From Thermoplasmataceae archaeon (GTDB taxonomy: Archaea > Thermoplasmatota > Thermoplasmata > Thermoplasmatales > Thermoplasmataceae), in assembly GCA_038729425.1 (NCBI GenBank), contig JAVYSB010000002.1:171052-235051 (forward strand): DNA of 64,000 nucleotides, written 5' to 3'. Shown piece after piece: positions 8,418 through 17,370 of this stretch. Position numbers and translations under genes: made by a program. How positions within the stretch are numbered: the first letter of the stretch is position 1; every line of letters begins with the position of its first letter. The notes under the pieces were generated by a model. The model searched no databases. It had not been told where the DNA came from and saw only the letters and a program-made list of their open reading frames with translations.

Positions 8418-8606
8418 TTAACTCCACTCCCAGTCCTTCATTGAAATTTCTGATAAGTCTTTAGGCAGTTCCGGAATTCCTTTTTCTTTCCATCTCTCGA
8501 TAATGGCTTTATTTTTTTCTTTCTGATCCACTGTTTTTTTTGGCTGCCTACATACCATTCTGCATTATCCATCTCAAGGTATCGCCTTGCTGCTGGCAAG
8601 CTTATA
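8418..8606 (-). pseudogene. Antitoxin-like remnant with a frameshift
   Basis: The minus strand encodes SLPAARRYLEMDNAEWYVGS in one frame, then a run of eight A (T at 8534-8541 on the plus strand), after which the sensible continuation (VDQKEKNKAIIERWKEKG, ending EISMKDWEWS-stop at 8418) is in another frame. The first part recalls the end of an AbrB/SpoVT-type DNA-binding module, the second a toxin-binding tail. No start codon with an intact N-terminus remains. It precedes the PIN remnant by 5 nt, the usual VapB-VapC arrangement. Confidence 0.35.
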
Positions 8607-8990
8607 TTTTATCAATTAATCATAAGGTAGGATACATTATCATCAATTCCAAAAGCGACAACATTTATCACCATACACTTTTCACATTTTTATACTCTAT
8701 AAATTTTCTCGACTATTTTGCCTAGCTTTTTCACGTTGGTCGTCTGTTCCGTTTTTCCTTAATTCGCAGGCTTTTCTTTTGCCTTGTGAATTAATACCCG
8801 GCCAGTATTCAAACCGTTATTTTCCTGGGCATAACCAATGAGTAAGAATTACTTTTTTAACACAAATATTCCATTCTCACTGGTCTAATCCTAAGTTCTC
8901 CCACATCCAAAATTGAACGAAGGACTTCATCCTCATATTCACATAAATACCAGCTATGAAAATGCTCATAGAAGCAAATAAAGATTAGGC
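8607..8990. other. AT-rich intergenic stretch without a supported gene
   Basis: 384 bases between the toxin-antitoxin remnant and tRNA-Lys(CTT). Both strands are broken by frequent stops and no RNA motif was recognised. Base composition is lower in GC than the flanking genes. Confidence 0.5.
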
Positions 8991-9063
8991 GGGTCCGGGG
9001 GGGTTTGGACCCCCGACCTATGGATTAAGAGTCCATCGCTCTACCTAGCTAAGCTACGGACCC
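8991..9063 (-). tRNA. tRNA-Lys (anticodon CTT)
   Basis: 73 nt on the minus strand. Acceptor GGGTCCG pairs with CGGACCC. Anticodon stem ATGGA/TCCAT holds the loop CTCTTAA, giving CTT. T arm GGGGG-TCCAAAC-CCCCC. CCA is not encoded and no intron is seen. Together with tRNA-Lys(TTT) at 56274 both lysine codons are covered within this window. Confidence 0.95.
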
Positions 9064-10135
9064 AGTCTTTGGAAATATTCCGGTATGATTTATATTTTCG
9101 GATTTAGAAAGCAAAATGAAACAAATTTTGAGATGTTCGATATCAATTATTATTGAAATACACTTAAGAACAATTTTCAACCTTTAACCCAACATAGAGA
9201 ATTCTTGAACTGTGTTCTATATTACCATGAACCGATTAGCTAACGATTGTAACGGACATAGGTAAATTCTCCTTTGTAATGGTATTAGGCTCAGCATCAT
9301 ATTTTCAAAGCTACAGGATATTTAACCGGATTAGGCTCCTTTTCTCGTATTTAGACTAGAATTCTTTCATAATTTCTTTTTAATCATCACACGATCATTC
9401 CCTTAACCGCAAACAGAGAGGGAAAGAAATTTATCTTCAATACGAGATTTGCACCACCGTCTTCATCAAAAAATTTGCTGAATTTATAGAACTGGAAACC
9501 ATTGGCAACTATCCTAACAAGCGCATGTCCAAACAGGAGATTCCCTTGCGGTTTACAAAGCTGCAAACTTTGAAAGTTTGGAGTACCGGCAGGAATGAAT
9601 TTCTTGCCGGCATTTTTTGACATGTATACTTTTCCCCAGAATTGAATGAGATCATCGGGATACTGTTACCCAATTATTCTGAAGATGTTATTTTTTTAGT
9701 TAATTATTAAGACTATGAAATATTGGGCCGGGAGGACCAGGGGAATTGGAAAATTCAATTTTAAACATGGTAAAATAATTTTAACTTTATTCAAAATTGA
9801 ACTGTCTTTAAGATAAATAAGAAATTCCTGTGTGAAGTGATATGGAACTCATTTCATTGGAGGTATCTTTTTGTTCTGTTCTATAGAATCGGATGTGATT
9901 GTACAGAGAACTTAATGAACCTGCAGTCTATGTTTAGAAGTTCTTCCCTGGAAATAGAAGACTCATTCGAGGACTGTAACTATTCTATTGAAGCCTCAAT
10001 TGCGGGCCATATATGTTTCTGAGCGCTCTAATGTACCCGGCCAAAAGCAAGATTTTAAAAATCATAAGGGGAATATGGAGGGATCACGGCTTCGGTTCGT
10101 TTAAGGTTTTCAAAATTTGAGCCCAGAGACGTGGT
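9064..10135. other. 1.07-kb gene-poor region
   Basis: No gene can be supported here. A 78-codon frame on the minus strand (9387-9623) and a 61-codon frame on the plus strand (9837-10022) have no recognisable protein character and lack a clear ribosome binding site. A short purine/GC-rich patch near 9724-9745 stands out from the AT-rich surroundings but could not be fitted to RNase P, SRP or tRNA folds by eye. The region may be decayed accessory DNA continuing from the toxin-antitoxin remnant. Confidence 0.5.
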
Positions 10136-10824
10136 TCAGGTAGTCAGTTTCCAAACGTAATATCTCCATTTCCGGCCATTTCGTATGATATACCTCTTTT
10201 TCATGAGTGTTTTCTGAAATCCCCCTTTTTCGATCAGGCTCTGGAAATAGTCCATATCTCCTGAGTCTCCGTATTCCATAAGTAACCTGCCTTTGGGTTT
10301 CATGTAATTCTTTACCTGATCAAAAAACAGTGTCATGGTTCTAAAATTTTCATCAGCTACAGCCATTTCCCTTATGTCTCTTGGGGGAAACCACCTGAAG
10401 GGGGGGGGTCGAAGATTATCAGGTCGAATTTCCCCGTCACATTGCTGAATAAATCGCTTTCCCGAAATTCTATTCTGGGCAAAACGCAATTCATGTCAGC
10501 GTTTCTGCTTCCGGTTTTTACACAGAATGGGTTGACGTCGACGGCTACCACGTTGTGGGACTTTGAAGCTGCAAGAATTGCATTTACACCACTTCCGGTC
10601 CCCATGTCAAGAACAGAGTCATTCTCTTCTACTTCCTCCAAGATTGTCTTTCCGAGTAGCTTAGACATCCATGCTGGGGGCGAGACTTCCTTTGGTACAA
10701 AAAGTCTCCGTCTCAGATATTGCATTCGGGAGGGTTTCCTATCCTCCATTTTTATGTAAATGGCATCGTGCCAACGCTTTCTCAGTTCTACCTCATCGCC
10801 TGACATGCGCGGTTTATACACCAT
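10136..10824 (-). pseudogene. SAM-dependent methyltransferase (HemK/RsmC-like), frameshifted at a C9 tract
   Basis: Two frames together make one class I methyltransferase. The N-terminal half (10824 to about 10400) carries the SAM motif VLDMGTGSGVNAILA, the acidic ribose loop VVAVDVNPF and LIIFDPP. The C-terminal half (about 10408 to 10136) continues as FRWFPPRDIREMA through to MKPKGRLLMEYG. The break lies in nine consecutive G on the plus strand (10400-10408). Seven C on the coding strand would give the canonical D-P-P-F-R-W catalytic motif; ten would give one extra Pro. The target (protein, rRNA or small molecule) cannot be told. It may be a sequencing error, a true mutation, or slippage-dependent expression. 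Confidence 0.75.
10400..10408 (+). repeat. G9 homopolymer at the methyltransferase frameshift
   Basis: Nine G in a row (C9 on the coding strand) exactly where the methyltransferase reading frame changes, inside the codons of its catalytic motif. Length change by -2 or +1 restores the frame. Confidence 0.9.
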
Positions 10825-10941
10825 GTCATTAAAAATTTCTACTTCTGTATAAACGCTTTGTGGACAAGGCTGATGTCTGTGACATTTAACATAACCCTAT
10901 TGAATCGGTTGGCTGAATTGGCATTACTGCATCCAATAAAG

Positions 10942-10949
10942 GTTTAAAT
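10942..10949 (+). promoter_or_regulatory. Likely TATA box of the ribosomal protein cluster
   Basis: GTTTAAAT at 10942-10949 precedes the first gene of the ribosomal cluster by ~130 nt. Initiation ~25 nt downstream would leave a leader of roughly 100 nt. A perfect 10-bp palindrome, GGTTATAACC (10952-10961), overlaps the position just downstream of the box and could be a regulator site. Confidence 0.5.
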
Positions 10950-11075
10950 ATGGTTATAACCTAACGGTTTAAGAAAAACCATACACTAATTGGGCAATGC
11001 CACAGGCAACCCTTATGGTCGGGTCTAATGTTCTTAGCCTGGTCGAGAAGTGCAACGGTTTTTTAGGTGAAATAA

Positions 11076-12065
11076 ATGGCAACGCCACATCACCCCAGAA
11101 GGGGGTCGAAAGGGTATTACCCTAGGGTACGCGCTCAGCATATGCAAAGCAGCATTCGTAGCTGGCCTGAAATAGACGGAAAGCCCAAGATCCAGGCATT
11201 CGCTGGATACAAGGTCGGCATGACACACGTGGAGATGGTGGATTACAGAAAAAACAGTGTAACATCAGGGCAGTCTATAATGTCTGCTGTGACAATAATT
11301 GAAGTTCCTCCACTGTCAGTAGTTGGGGTGAGATATTATGACCGAGATGAAAACGGCCTTTTTGTTGTTGCGGAGCAATGGGCTGAAAATCTGGATAAGG
11401 AAATCTACAGAAGATTGCCCGAGAGAAAAGAGAAGCCAGAAACTCCAACTGTAAATGAAGTTATTGATGTCAGGCTGATGGTAAGTACCAATCCATCCGA
11501 GGTAACTGGCGTTCCGTCCAAGACTCCGGAAATGTTTGAGATCAGAATTGGAGGTTCAGACCTGAAGGAAAAGATTAATTATGCCACTGAGAAGCTGGGC
11601 AAGAAAATATCGTTTGATGATTTCACCCTGCCTGGGAAATTTGTGGATGCAATTTCAATAACCAAGGGAAAAGGTTTCACTGGACATGTGGAGAGGTTCG
11701 GCGTTAAGCTGCTTCCATATAAAAACAGGAAACACAGGAGAATGATAGGCACGCTTGGTCCGTGGCATCCCGACTGGGTGAGGAATACAGTTCCCCAGGC
11801 AGGGCAAATGGGTACACACCAGCGAACGGCTTCAAACATAAGGATTCTGAAGTACTCAAAAAAGGGTTCAAACGACGATATAAACGTTAAGGGAGGATTT
11901 CCTGGATACGGTGTGGTAAGGAGTGATTACATTCTTGTTCATGGTTCGGTTCCGGGCCCTTCCAAGAGACTCATTAAACTTAGATCTCCTGCAAGGCAGA
12001 AATCACCTGATCTTGATAATATTACAATTTCATACATTTCAAAGGAATCCAAGCAGGGTGACTGA
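11076..12065 (+). CDS. rpl3: Ribosomal protein uL3
   Basis: 329 residues, archaeal length. Starts MATPHHPRRGSKGYYPRVRA as archaeal L3 does. The loop region reaching the peptidyl-transferase centre is present (GKGFTGHVERFGVK, RKHRRMIGTLGPWHPDWV, QAGQMGTHQRT). GGTGA (11063-11067) gives a Shine-Dalgarno at normal spacing. First gene of the cluster; rpl4 follows after 2 nt. Confidence 0.97.
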   Translation: MATPHHPRRGSKGYYPRVRAQHMQSSIRSWPEIDGKPKIQAFAGYKVGMTHVEMVDYRKNSVTSGQSIMSAVTIIEVPPLSVVGVRYYDRDENGLFVVAEQWAENLDKEIYRRLPERKEKPETPTVNEVIDVRLMVSTNPSEVTGVPSKTPEMFEIRIGGSDLKEKINYATEKLGKKISFDDFTLPGKFVDAISITKGKGFTGHVERFGVKLLPYKNRKHRRMIGTLGPWHPDWVRNTVPQAGQMGTHQRTASNIRILKYSKKGSNDDINVKGGFPGYGVVRSDYILVHGSVPGPSKRLIKLRSPARQKSPDLDNITISYISKESKQGD

Positions 12066-12067
12066 AA

Positions 12068-12826
12068 ATGGAAACAGATATTTACGATAATGAAGGAAAC
12101 AAGTCTGGTAAAATCAAATTGCCTGAGGTATTCAGCACAGTCCCAAGGGAAGATATACTTGGCAAGGCCTTCAGAGCCATCACTCTCACGCTGAGACAAC
12201 CATACGGATCATCTCCAGGCGCCGGTATGAGGCAGGTAGGACATAACAGCGGAGCTAACCATGGGATTGCCAGACTGCCCAGAGTGTCCGGTTCTTCACG
12301 CGGAGTCATACTTGCCAGCATGGTGGGTGGGAGAAGCGCACATTCTCCGAGATCAAACAAAGTTCTTTATAAGAAGATTAACGAAAGGGAAAGAAAAATC
12401 GCAAAGTTCAGTGCAATCGCCATGACAGCCGACAAGGAAGCTGTGAAGCGCAGGGGGCACAGGTTCGATCAGGAACTAAGCCTTCCAATTGTGATCAATG
12501 ACACCGTCAACAATGTCAAGAAAGTTAAGGAAGTAATAACTCTGTTTGAAAACATTGGAATCTACGATGATGTTGTAAGGGCAAAAGAGGGTAAAAAGAT
12601 CAGAGCAGGAAGGGGAAAAATGAGAGGTAGAAGATACAAGGAGCCAAAGAGTGTCCTTGTTGTAGGTACCTCAACTGACAAGCTAAGAATATTCAGATCC
12701 CTACCGGGCGTTGAAACCGCAACTCCAGACAGCCTTAGCATAAGAAAGCTGGCTCCTGGTGGCATTGGTGGAAGACTCGTTGTATTCACAGAGGCTGCCA
12801 TAAAGAAAATAGGAGAAGTGCAGTAA
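12068..12826 (+). CDS. rpl4: Ribosomal protein uL4
   Basis: 252 residues, archaeal L4. The exit-tunnel loop is visible as RQPYGSSPGAGMRQVG...RLPRVSGSSRG, followed by the PRSNKVLYKKIN helix region and the C-terminal GVETATPDSLSIRKLAPGG segment that docks on the large subunit. Large-subunit assembly protein contributing to the exit tunnel. Its stop is immediately followed by the rpl23 start. Confidence 0.97.
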   Translation: METDIYDNEGNKSGKIKLPEVFSTVPREDILGKAFRAITLTLRQPYGSSPGAGMRQVGHNSGANHGIARLPRVSGSSRGVILASMVGGRSAHSPRSNKVLYKKINERERKIAKFSAIAMTADKEAVKRRGHRFDQELSLPIVINDTVNNVKKVKEVITLFENIGIYDDVVRAKEGKKIRAGRGKMRGRRYKEPKSVLVVGTSTDKLRIFRSLPGVETATPDSLSIRKLAPGGIGGRLVVFTEAAIKKIGEVQ

Positions 12827-13078
12827 ATGGTCAATGTTATTATCAGTCCGATCGCCACAGAAAAATCCATGCTTGCAATGGAAAAAGAAAACAAGCTGAC
12901 ATTTTTAGTGCTAAAGAAAGCAAGCAAATCTCAGATAAAGGAAGAGGTCGAGAAGAGATTCGAACTCAAGGTGCTGAAAGTGAACACCGTTATTACAAAG
13001 AATGGAAAGAAGGCCATCGTGGAACTCGATGAAAGTTATTCTGCGGATGAAATCGCCGGCAGGATAGGAGTATTCTGA
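12827..13078 (+). CDS. rpl23: Ribosomal protein uL23
   Basis: 83 residues, archaeal size. Characteristic N-terminus (IISPIATEKSMLAMEKENKLTF) and VKVNTVITKNGKKAIVELDE-type beta hairpin. Sits at the tunnel exit and is a docking point for SRP and nascent-chain factors. Starts directly after the rpl4 stop. Confidence 0.96.
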   Translation: MVNVIISPIATEKSMLAMEKENKLTFLVLKKASKSQIKEEVEKRFELKVLKVNTVITKNGKKAIVELDESYSADEIAGRIGVF

Positions 13079-13087
13079 GGTGATAAA

Positions 13088-13780
13088 ATGGGTAAACATA
13101 TAGTTCCGCAAAGAAGGGGTCATGGCGGGTTAGTCTACAGGAGCCCGAGCCACAGACACGTCAAGGTATTCAAGCACCCTGATGACGGGGAATACAAGAT
13201 TACTGGCATTGTTCAGGCAACAGGCAGAAATGCACCGGTCATAGTCTCCGAATCCAAGTCTGGTAAAAAGATCAATTCCCTAGCATTCAATGGTGCTTAT
13301 GTTGGTCAGGTAGTCGCAGTTGGAAAAGAATCCCCCCTAGAGGCCGGTAACACTGTACAGCTTGGGAATATCTCAGATGGATCCATAGTATTCAATATCG
13401 AAAGCATGCCTGGTGATGGCGGGAAATTCTGCAGAACGGCAGGTTCCTCCGCTCTTGTGGTGAGCCATGGCACTGCTGTCACACTGAAGCTCCCATCCGG
13501 CAAGATGAAGCAGTTCAACCCGCGCTGCAGAGCAACGGTTGGCCTTGTTGCTGGATCAGGAGCAAGAGATATACCAATACTTAAGGCCGGAAGGCACATT
13601 CATTATCTGCAGAGCAAAGCCAAGAGACCATACACGGTAAGAGGAGTGGCAATGAATGCCGTTAACCATCCACACGGTGGAGGTAACCACCAGCATGTAG
13701 GCAGAGCCAGCACTGTTGGTAGGGGAACGCCTCCAGGGAGAAAGGTTGGAAGGCTGTCACCAAAGAGGAGGAAGTCCTAA
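13088..13780 (+). CDS. rpl2: Ribosomal protein uL2
   Basis: 230 residues. Start [14 protein letters not shown] preceded by GGTGA. OB-fold and SH3-like domains; the C-terminal [20 protein letters not shown] block holds the conserved histidine implicated in peptidyl-transferase function. Its TAA shares the A of the rps19 ATG (TAATG). Confidence 0.97.
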   Translation: MGKHIVPQRRGHGGLVYRSPSHRHVKVFKHPDDGEYKITGIVQATGRNAPVIVSESKSGKKINSLAFNGAYVGQVVAVGKESPLEAGNTVQLGNISDGSIVFNIESMPGDGGKFCRTAGSSALVVSHGTAVTLKLPSGKMKQFNPRCRATVGLVAGSGARDIPILKAGRHIHYLQSKAKRPYTVRGVAMNAVNHPHGGGNHQHVGRASTVGRGTPPGRKVGRLSPKRRKS

Positions 13781-14235
13781 TGGTAGTTAAAAAACAGGCA
13801 TCAGTAAAATCCATTAAGAGAAGATCACGAAAGTCCCAGAAGGTCACCATGGGAAGGGCGAAGGAGTTCATGTACCGTGGTTTCACACTTGAGGAGCTTA
13901 AAAATATGAGTGATCAGGACCTTATTAAGATACTTCCATCAAGGGCCAGAAGAACACTTACCAGGGAGATGAACCACGAGCAGAAGCAGCTTTACCTTAA
14001 GATGAACAGCGAAGAGAAGGAAATCAAAACTCATGTCAGGGATTTCATAATTCTTCCAAAATACGTGGGAAAGGTCATGGAAGTGTACAACGGAAATTCG
14101 TATGTCAAGTTTGAAATAAAGCCAGAAATGCTTGGGCATTATCTTGGTGAATACGCACAGACGAGAAAGGAAGTCAAGCATTCGGGACCTGGGGTGGGTG
14201 CTACCAGATCGTCGAAATTCATGCCCCTGAAGTGA
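13780..14235 (+). CDS. rps19: Ribosomal protein uS19
   Basis: 151 residues, archaeal/eukaryotic size. The S19 core appears as FIILPKYVGKVMEVYNGNSY, EIKPEMLGHYLGEYAQTR and the terminal HSGPGVGATRSSKF. Head protein of the small subunit near the decoding site. The N-terminal ~60 residues form the basic extension usual in archaea. TAATG coupling with rpl2. Confidence 0.97.
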   Translation: MVVKKQASVKSIKRRSRKSQKVTMGRAKEFMYRGFTLEELKNMSDQDLIKILPSRARRTLTREMNHEQKQLYLKMNSEEKEIKTHVRDFIILPKYVGKVMEVYNGNSYVKFEIKPEMLGHYLGEYAQTRKEVKHSGPGVGATRSSKFMPLK

Positions 14236-14239
14236 TCTT

Positions 14240-14689
14240 ATGAAAGGTTATTCAACAACAGAATTTGGAGAAAAAAGTGCAATTGCGAGGGTCGTGGAGA
14301 CGGATATTTCATTGAAAGATGCGGTCAACATAGCCCATTACATACGCGGGATGACACTTGAAAGAGCAAAGGACGTAATCGAGAAGGGAATCAGGAAGGA
14401 ACTTCCCGTTCCTTACTTCAGGTATTTGGATTCAGTTTCACACAGAAAGGGGATGGGTCCGGGAAGATATCCGGTCAAAGCGCTTAAAGAGTTTAGGGCC
14501 GCACTGCAAAACGCGGAAGCAAATGCGGATTTTAAGAGTCTCAATACGGAGAACATGGTCGTCAAGCACGTTGCCGCGAGCAAGGGCAGGGTTCTCAAGA
14601 AATTCACCCCGAAGGCATACGGCAGGGCTGGAGCTAACTTCAAGGATCTGATCAATATAGAGGTAGTACTGCAGGAAGTGGAAGAGTGA
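14240..14689 (+). CDS. rpl22: Ribosomal protein uL22
   Basis: 149 residues. [22 protein letters not shown] near the start and [25 protein letters not shown] at the end are L22 hallmarks. The beta hairpin contributes to the exit tunnel. Ends four bases into the rps3 start. Confidence 0.97.
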   Translation: MKGYSTTEFGEKSAIARVVETDISLKDAVNIAHYIRGMTLERAKDVIEKGIRKELPVPYFRYLDSVSHRKGMGPGRYPVKALKEFRAALQNAEANADFKSLNTENMVVKHVAASKGRVLKKFTPKAYGRAGANFKDLINIEVVLQEVEE

Positions 14690-15366
14690 AGGAGAGAAAA
14701 TTTGTAAGTGAAGCTGTCAAAAAGCTCCTTGTCTCAGAATTCATAAGAAGAGAAACCGATCACGCTGGATTTGGGGGGATGGAAATGAAGAGAACGCCCT
14801 TTGGAACCAATATAACCTTGATGGTTAACAAGCCTGGCCTGGTAATAGGCAGGAGAGGATCGAAGGTCCAGGAAATCACTGAGAATCTAGAACACAAATA
14901 TCATGTTGAATCTCCTCAAATAGAGGTAAAGGAGATAGAAAACGCTGACCTGAACCCCCAGGTGGTTTCTAAAAAGATAGCCTTGTCCCTGGAAAAAGGG
15001 TGGGCATACAGAAAGGCTGGAAACACCACACTAAGGAGGATCATTGAGAACAAATCGAAAGGCGTAATAATACGCATTGGTGGGAAGATTTCAGGTGAAA
15101 GGGCCAGAACGCAGAAGTTCATTTACGGCTCGGTGAAGTATTCTGGAGACCCATCAAGATCCGGGATGCAAACAGGATTCTCTGTCGCAAAATTGAAACA
15201 GGGCGTAATTGGCGTTACAGTAAGAATGCTAGATAACAACTACAAACTACCGGACGAAATCAAGATAGGGCCAATAAATACTGTACGGGCTTCTGCTACG
15301 GATACGACGGTGCAAGAGATTAAAAAAGAGGTGAAACCTGATGGAACTGAGGGCCAAGCAAATTAG
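14686..15366 (+). CDS. rps3: Ribosomal protein uS3
   Basis: 226 residues, starting with GTG at 14686 overlapping the rpl22 stop (GTGA). A KH-type RNA-binding domain occupies residues ~20-95 ([18 protein letters not shown] carries the GxxG-like loop) and the S3 C-terminal domain follows ([20 protein letters not shown]). Lies at the mRNA entry channel. Overlaps rpl29 by 26 nt. Confidence 0.97.
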   Translation: MKERKFVSEAVKKLLVSEFIRRETDHAGFGGMEMKRTPFGTNITLMVNKPGLVIGRRGSKVQEITENLEHKYHVESPQIEVKEIENADLNPQVVSKKIALSLEKGWAYRKAGNTTLRRIIENKSKGVIIRIGGKISGERARTQKFIYGSVKYSGDPSRSGMQTGFSVAKLKQGVIGVTVRMLDNNYKLPDEIKIGPINTVRASATDTTVQEIKKEVKPDGTEGQAN

Positions 15367-15541
15367 GGAAATGAAGACGGAAGAAGTGCAGGAGAGACTT
15401 AAATCACTTGAAGAGTCCTTACTGAAGGAGAGAGCCTCAGTTGCAATGGGCGGAGCACCAAGAAATCCAGGTAAGATAAGATCAATTAGGAGAGAGATAG
15501 CGAGAATTAACACAGTTCTCAGCGGAGGACCAAAGGAATGA
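15341..15541 (+). CDS. rpl29: Ribosomal protein uL29
   Basis: 66 residues, a two-helix protein near the tunnel exit: [20 protein letters not shown] and the second helix [15 protein letters not shown]. The start lies inside the end of rps3, preceded by GAGGTGA. ATGA junction with the SUI1 gene. Confidence 0.95.
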   Translation: MELRAKQIREMKTEEVQERLKSLEESLLKERASVAMGGAPRNPGKIRSIRREIARINTVLSGGPKE

Positions 15542-15837
15542 AGGATAAGAGTTTCACCGGAATACCAAAGGAATTGCAGCCTTGGGAAGGATTCACAAGA
15601 GACTCTCAGTCAATAAAAATAAGCGTTGATAAGAGACGATACGGTAAAAATATGACCATAATCGAAGGCATTGATCCTAAATCAGAAGACATTTACGAGA
15701 TTGCGAAGGAACTTAAGAAAAAGGTAGCATCAGGTGGCACCGTCAAGGATGGCAAGACTGTTGAGCTTCAGGGAGACCACCGGGACGCCGCAAAAAAATT
15801 CCTCGACGAAATGGGATTTAAGACAGAGGTAGTATGA
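15538..15837 (+). CDS. Translation initiation factor SUI1/aIF1
   Basis: 99 residues. The SUI1 fold is recognisable from IKISVDKRRYGKNMTIIEGI, the ELKKKVASGGTVKDGK loop and ELQGDHRDAAKKFLDEMGF. aIF1 binds the small subunit P site and polices start-codon selection. Placement between rpl29 and the Rpp29 gene is the common archaeal order. It begins with ATGA overlapping the rpl29 stop. Confidence 0.96.
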   Translation: MKDKSFTGIPKELQPWEGFTRDSQSIKISVDKRRYGKNMTIIEGIDPKSEDIYEIAKELKKKVASGGTVKDGKTVELQGDHRDAAKKFLDEMGFKTEVV

Positions 15838-15838
15838 A

Positions 15839-16138
15839 ATGGCTTCCAATATTATGTCATATATAGGTGAATTCATCGGTGTCCGGGCGTCTGTAAAATT
15901 GTCAAGCAATCCGACTCTGGTAAACAGGTCCGGTATCATAGTTGACGAAACCAAGAAGACCCTGACCATAAATAATGGCAACAGGGATCTGGTCATTCCA
16001 AAGGAAATATGCTTATTTGAAATGCAATACGGTGAAAAGAAAATCACAATAGCGGGCAAGAACATTCTATTCAGGCCAGAGGACAGAATAAAAGAACACA
16101 GAAAAATTGAAAGATTGATCAGAAAGGGGGGGAATTAA
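15839..16138 (+). CDS. rnp1: Ribonuclease P protein component 1 (Rpp29/Pop4)
   Basis: 99 residues. Sm-like barrel of the Rpp29 family: EFIGVRASVKLSSNPTLVNRSG at the start, VDETKKTLTI, and RPEDRIKEHRK near the end. Binds the RNase P RNA specificity domain as partner of Rpp21 and aids tRNA 5' maturation. Located between aIF1 and rps17 as in most archaea; its stop TAA shares the A of the rps17 ATG. Confidence 0.94.
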   Translation: MASNIMSYIGEFIGVRASVKLSSNPTLVNRSGIIVDETKKTLTINNGNRDLVIPKEICLFEMQYGEKKITIAGKNILFRPEDRIKEHRKIERLIRKGGN

Positions 16139-16464
16139 TGAGCAGAAATATAGGGTTGGACGTTAAGTCGCCAGAAGGCGAATGCCATGATGCGAAATGT
16201 CCATTTCATGGGGATTTGAAGATCAGGGGACAGGTCATCATAGGTGAAGTGAAATCAGCTTCAATGATACGAAGCGCTGTGATAACCAGGGACTACAAGA
16301 GACCAGTGAGCAAGTACGAGAGAAAAATTTCAAGATCGTCAAAATATCATGCCCATGTGCCAGAATGCTTGAGCGTAAAACCGGGTGACATGGTAAAGAT
16401 TGCTGAGTGCCGGAAACTGTCAAAGACAATATCCTTTGTGGTAGTGGAGAAGGTGATCCAATGA
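16138..16464 (+). CDS. rps17: Ribosomal protein uS17
   Basis: 108 residues, archaeal S17. An N-terminal extension (GLDVKSPEGECHDAKCPFHG) precedes the OB fold; the conserved block is YERKISRSSKYHAHVPECL followed by GDMVKIAECRKLSKT. Primary binder of 16S rRNA. ATGA overlap with rpl14. Confidence 0.96.
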   Translation: MSRNIGLDVKSPEGECHDAKCPFHGDLKIRGQVIIGEVKSASMIRSAVITRDYKRPVSKYERKISRSSKYHAHVPECLSVKPGDMVKIAECRKLSKTISFVVVEKVIQ

Positions 16465-16859
16465 AGGGTATTGCGGGCAGGCAGCAAAGGGGTTTGCCAT
16501 TGGGTGCTACCATGCCATGTGCGGACAACAGTGGTGCGAAGATCATTAGCCTGATAGATGTAAAGGCTTACCACGGAGTAGCGAGAAGAATACCTGCGGC
16601 TGGCGTTGGGGACATGTTTGTTGCAAGTGTCAAGAAAGGCACACCAGAGATGAGAAGCAAGATCGTTTACGCAGTGGTTATTAGGCAGAAACGCCCATAC
16701 CGGAGGCCTGATGGAACCATGATGAGGTTTGAGGATAATGCGGCAGTACTGGTTACTCCTGAAGGTGAAGTGAGGGGTTCTGAGATCAAAGGATCTGTGT
16801 CGAGGGAAGCGGCCGAAAGATGGCCAAGGATAGCGTCGGTTGCATCATCCATAGTATGA
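16461..16859 (+). CDS. rpl14: Ribosomal protein uL14
   Basis: 132 residues from the ATG at 16461; an in-frame upstream ATG at 16407 is inside rps17 and not needed. Typical L14: RGLPLGATMPCADNSGAKII, then VKKGTPEMRSKIVYAVVIRQ and RFEDNAAVLVTPEGE. Forms part of an intersubunit bridge and the binding surface for anti-association factors. Confidence 0.97.
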   Translation: MKGIAGRQQRGLPLGATMPCADNSGAKIISLIDVKAYHGVARRIPAAGVGDMFVASVKKGTPEMRSKIVYAVVIRQKRPYRRPDGTMMRFEDNAAVLVTPEGEVRGSEIKGSVSREAAERWPRIASVASSIV

Positions 16860-16869
16860 GTGATATAGA

Positions 16870-17370
16870 ATGTCAATAAAAAATACATTTAAGGTATTTC
16901 TTAGCAAGGATCTGAGAAAGAGATACGGAATAAGATCATTTCCAATAGCAAAGGGAGATATAGTTACCATAGAAGCTGGATCTAGAAAGGGAGAAGGCGG
17001 AAAGGTGATCGAAGTAGACCATGTAAGCGAAAGAATATCCATTGAAGGCATAACGGTGAGTAAAGCAGATAACAAACAGAAAGCCTTTTTCGTGGACCCT
17101 AGCAACTTAAAGATAACCAGGCTCGACCTTTCAAGGCAGGAAAGACTCCAGAAGATCAGAAACCTGGCAGCCAAAAAGAATATAACAGTAGAAGAGGAAC
17201 CAGAGCCCGTTGAAAGCGAAGCAAAAACCGCGGAAGAGACGCCTGAGACTGAAGATTCCAGCAATCAAAAACCGATGTCAGAAGATGCAGACCTGGGCGA
17301 CGAGGCTGTTTCTGACGTTGAAGAAGTGGATGAAGATTCATCGGAAGGAGGAGACAAGAATGATAAATAA
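16870..17370 (+). CDS. rpl24: Ribosomal protein uL24 with long acidic C-terminal tail
   Basis: 166 residues against about 120 for most archaeal L24. Residues 1-115 are canonical, with the KOW motif (KGDIVTIEAGSRKGEGGKVIEVDH). From ~116 on the protein is an Asp/Glu/Ser-rich tail with no Cys or Trp, probably disordered. L24 initiates large-subunit assembly. The tail's last codons overlap the rps4e start by 11 nt, so the acidic extension may partly be a consequence of coupling. Confidence 0.94.
   Translation: MSIKNTFKVFLSKDLRKRYGIRSFPIAKGDIVTIEAGSRKGEGGKVIEVDHVSERISIEGITVSKADNKQKAFFVDPSNLKITRLDLSRQERLQKIRNLAAKKNITVEEEPEPVESEAKTAEETPETEDSSNQKPMSEDADLGDEAVSDVEEVDEDSSEGGDKNDK

Noticed and set aside
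9387-9623. 78-codon minus-strand frame beginning MSKNAGKKFIPAG
   Set aside because: No recognisable family, weak ribosome binding site, in an AT-rich region with no other coding signal; kept only as a note.
17210-17359. 50-codon N-terminal extension of S4e
   Set aside because: Out-of-frame reading of the acidic tail of L24; S4e begins normally at 17360 with its own ribosome binding site.
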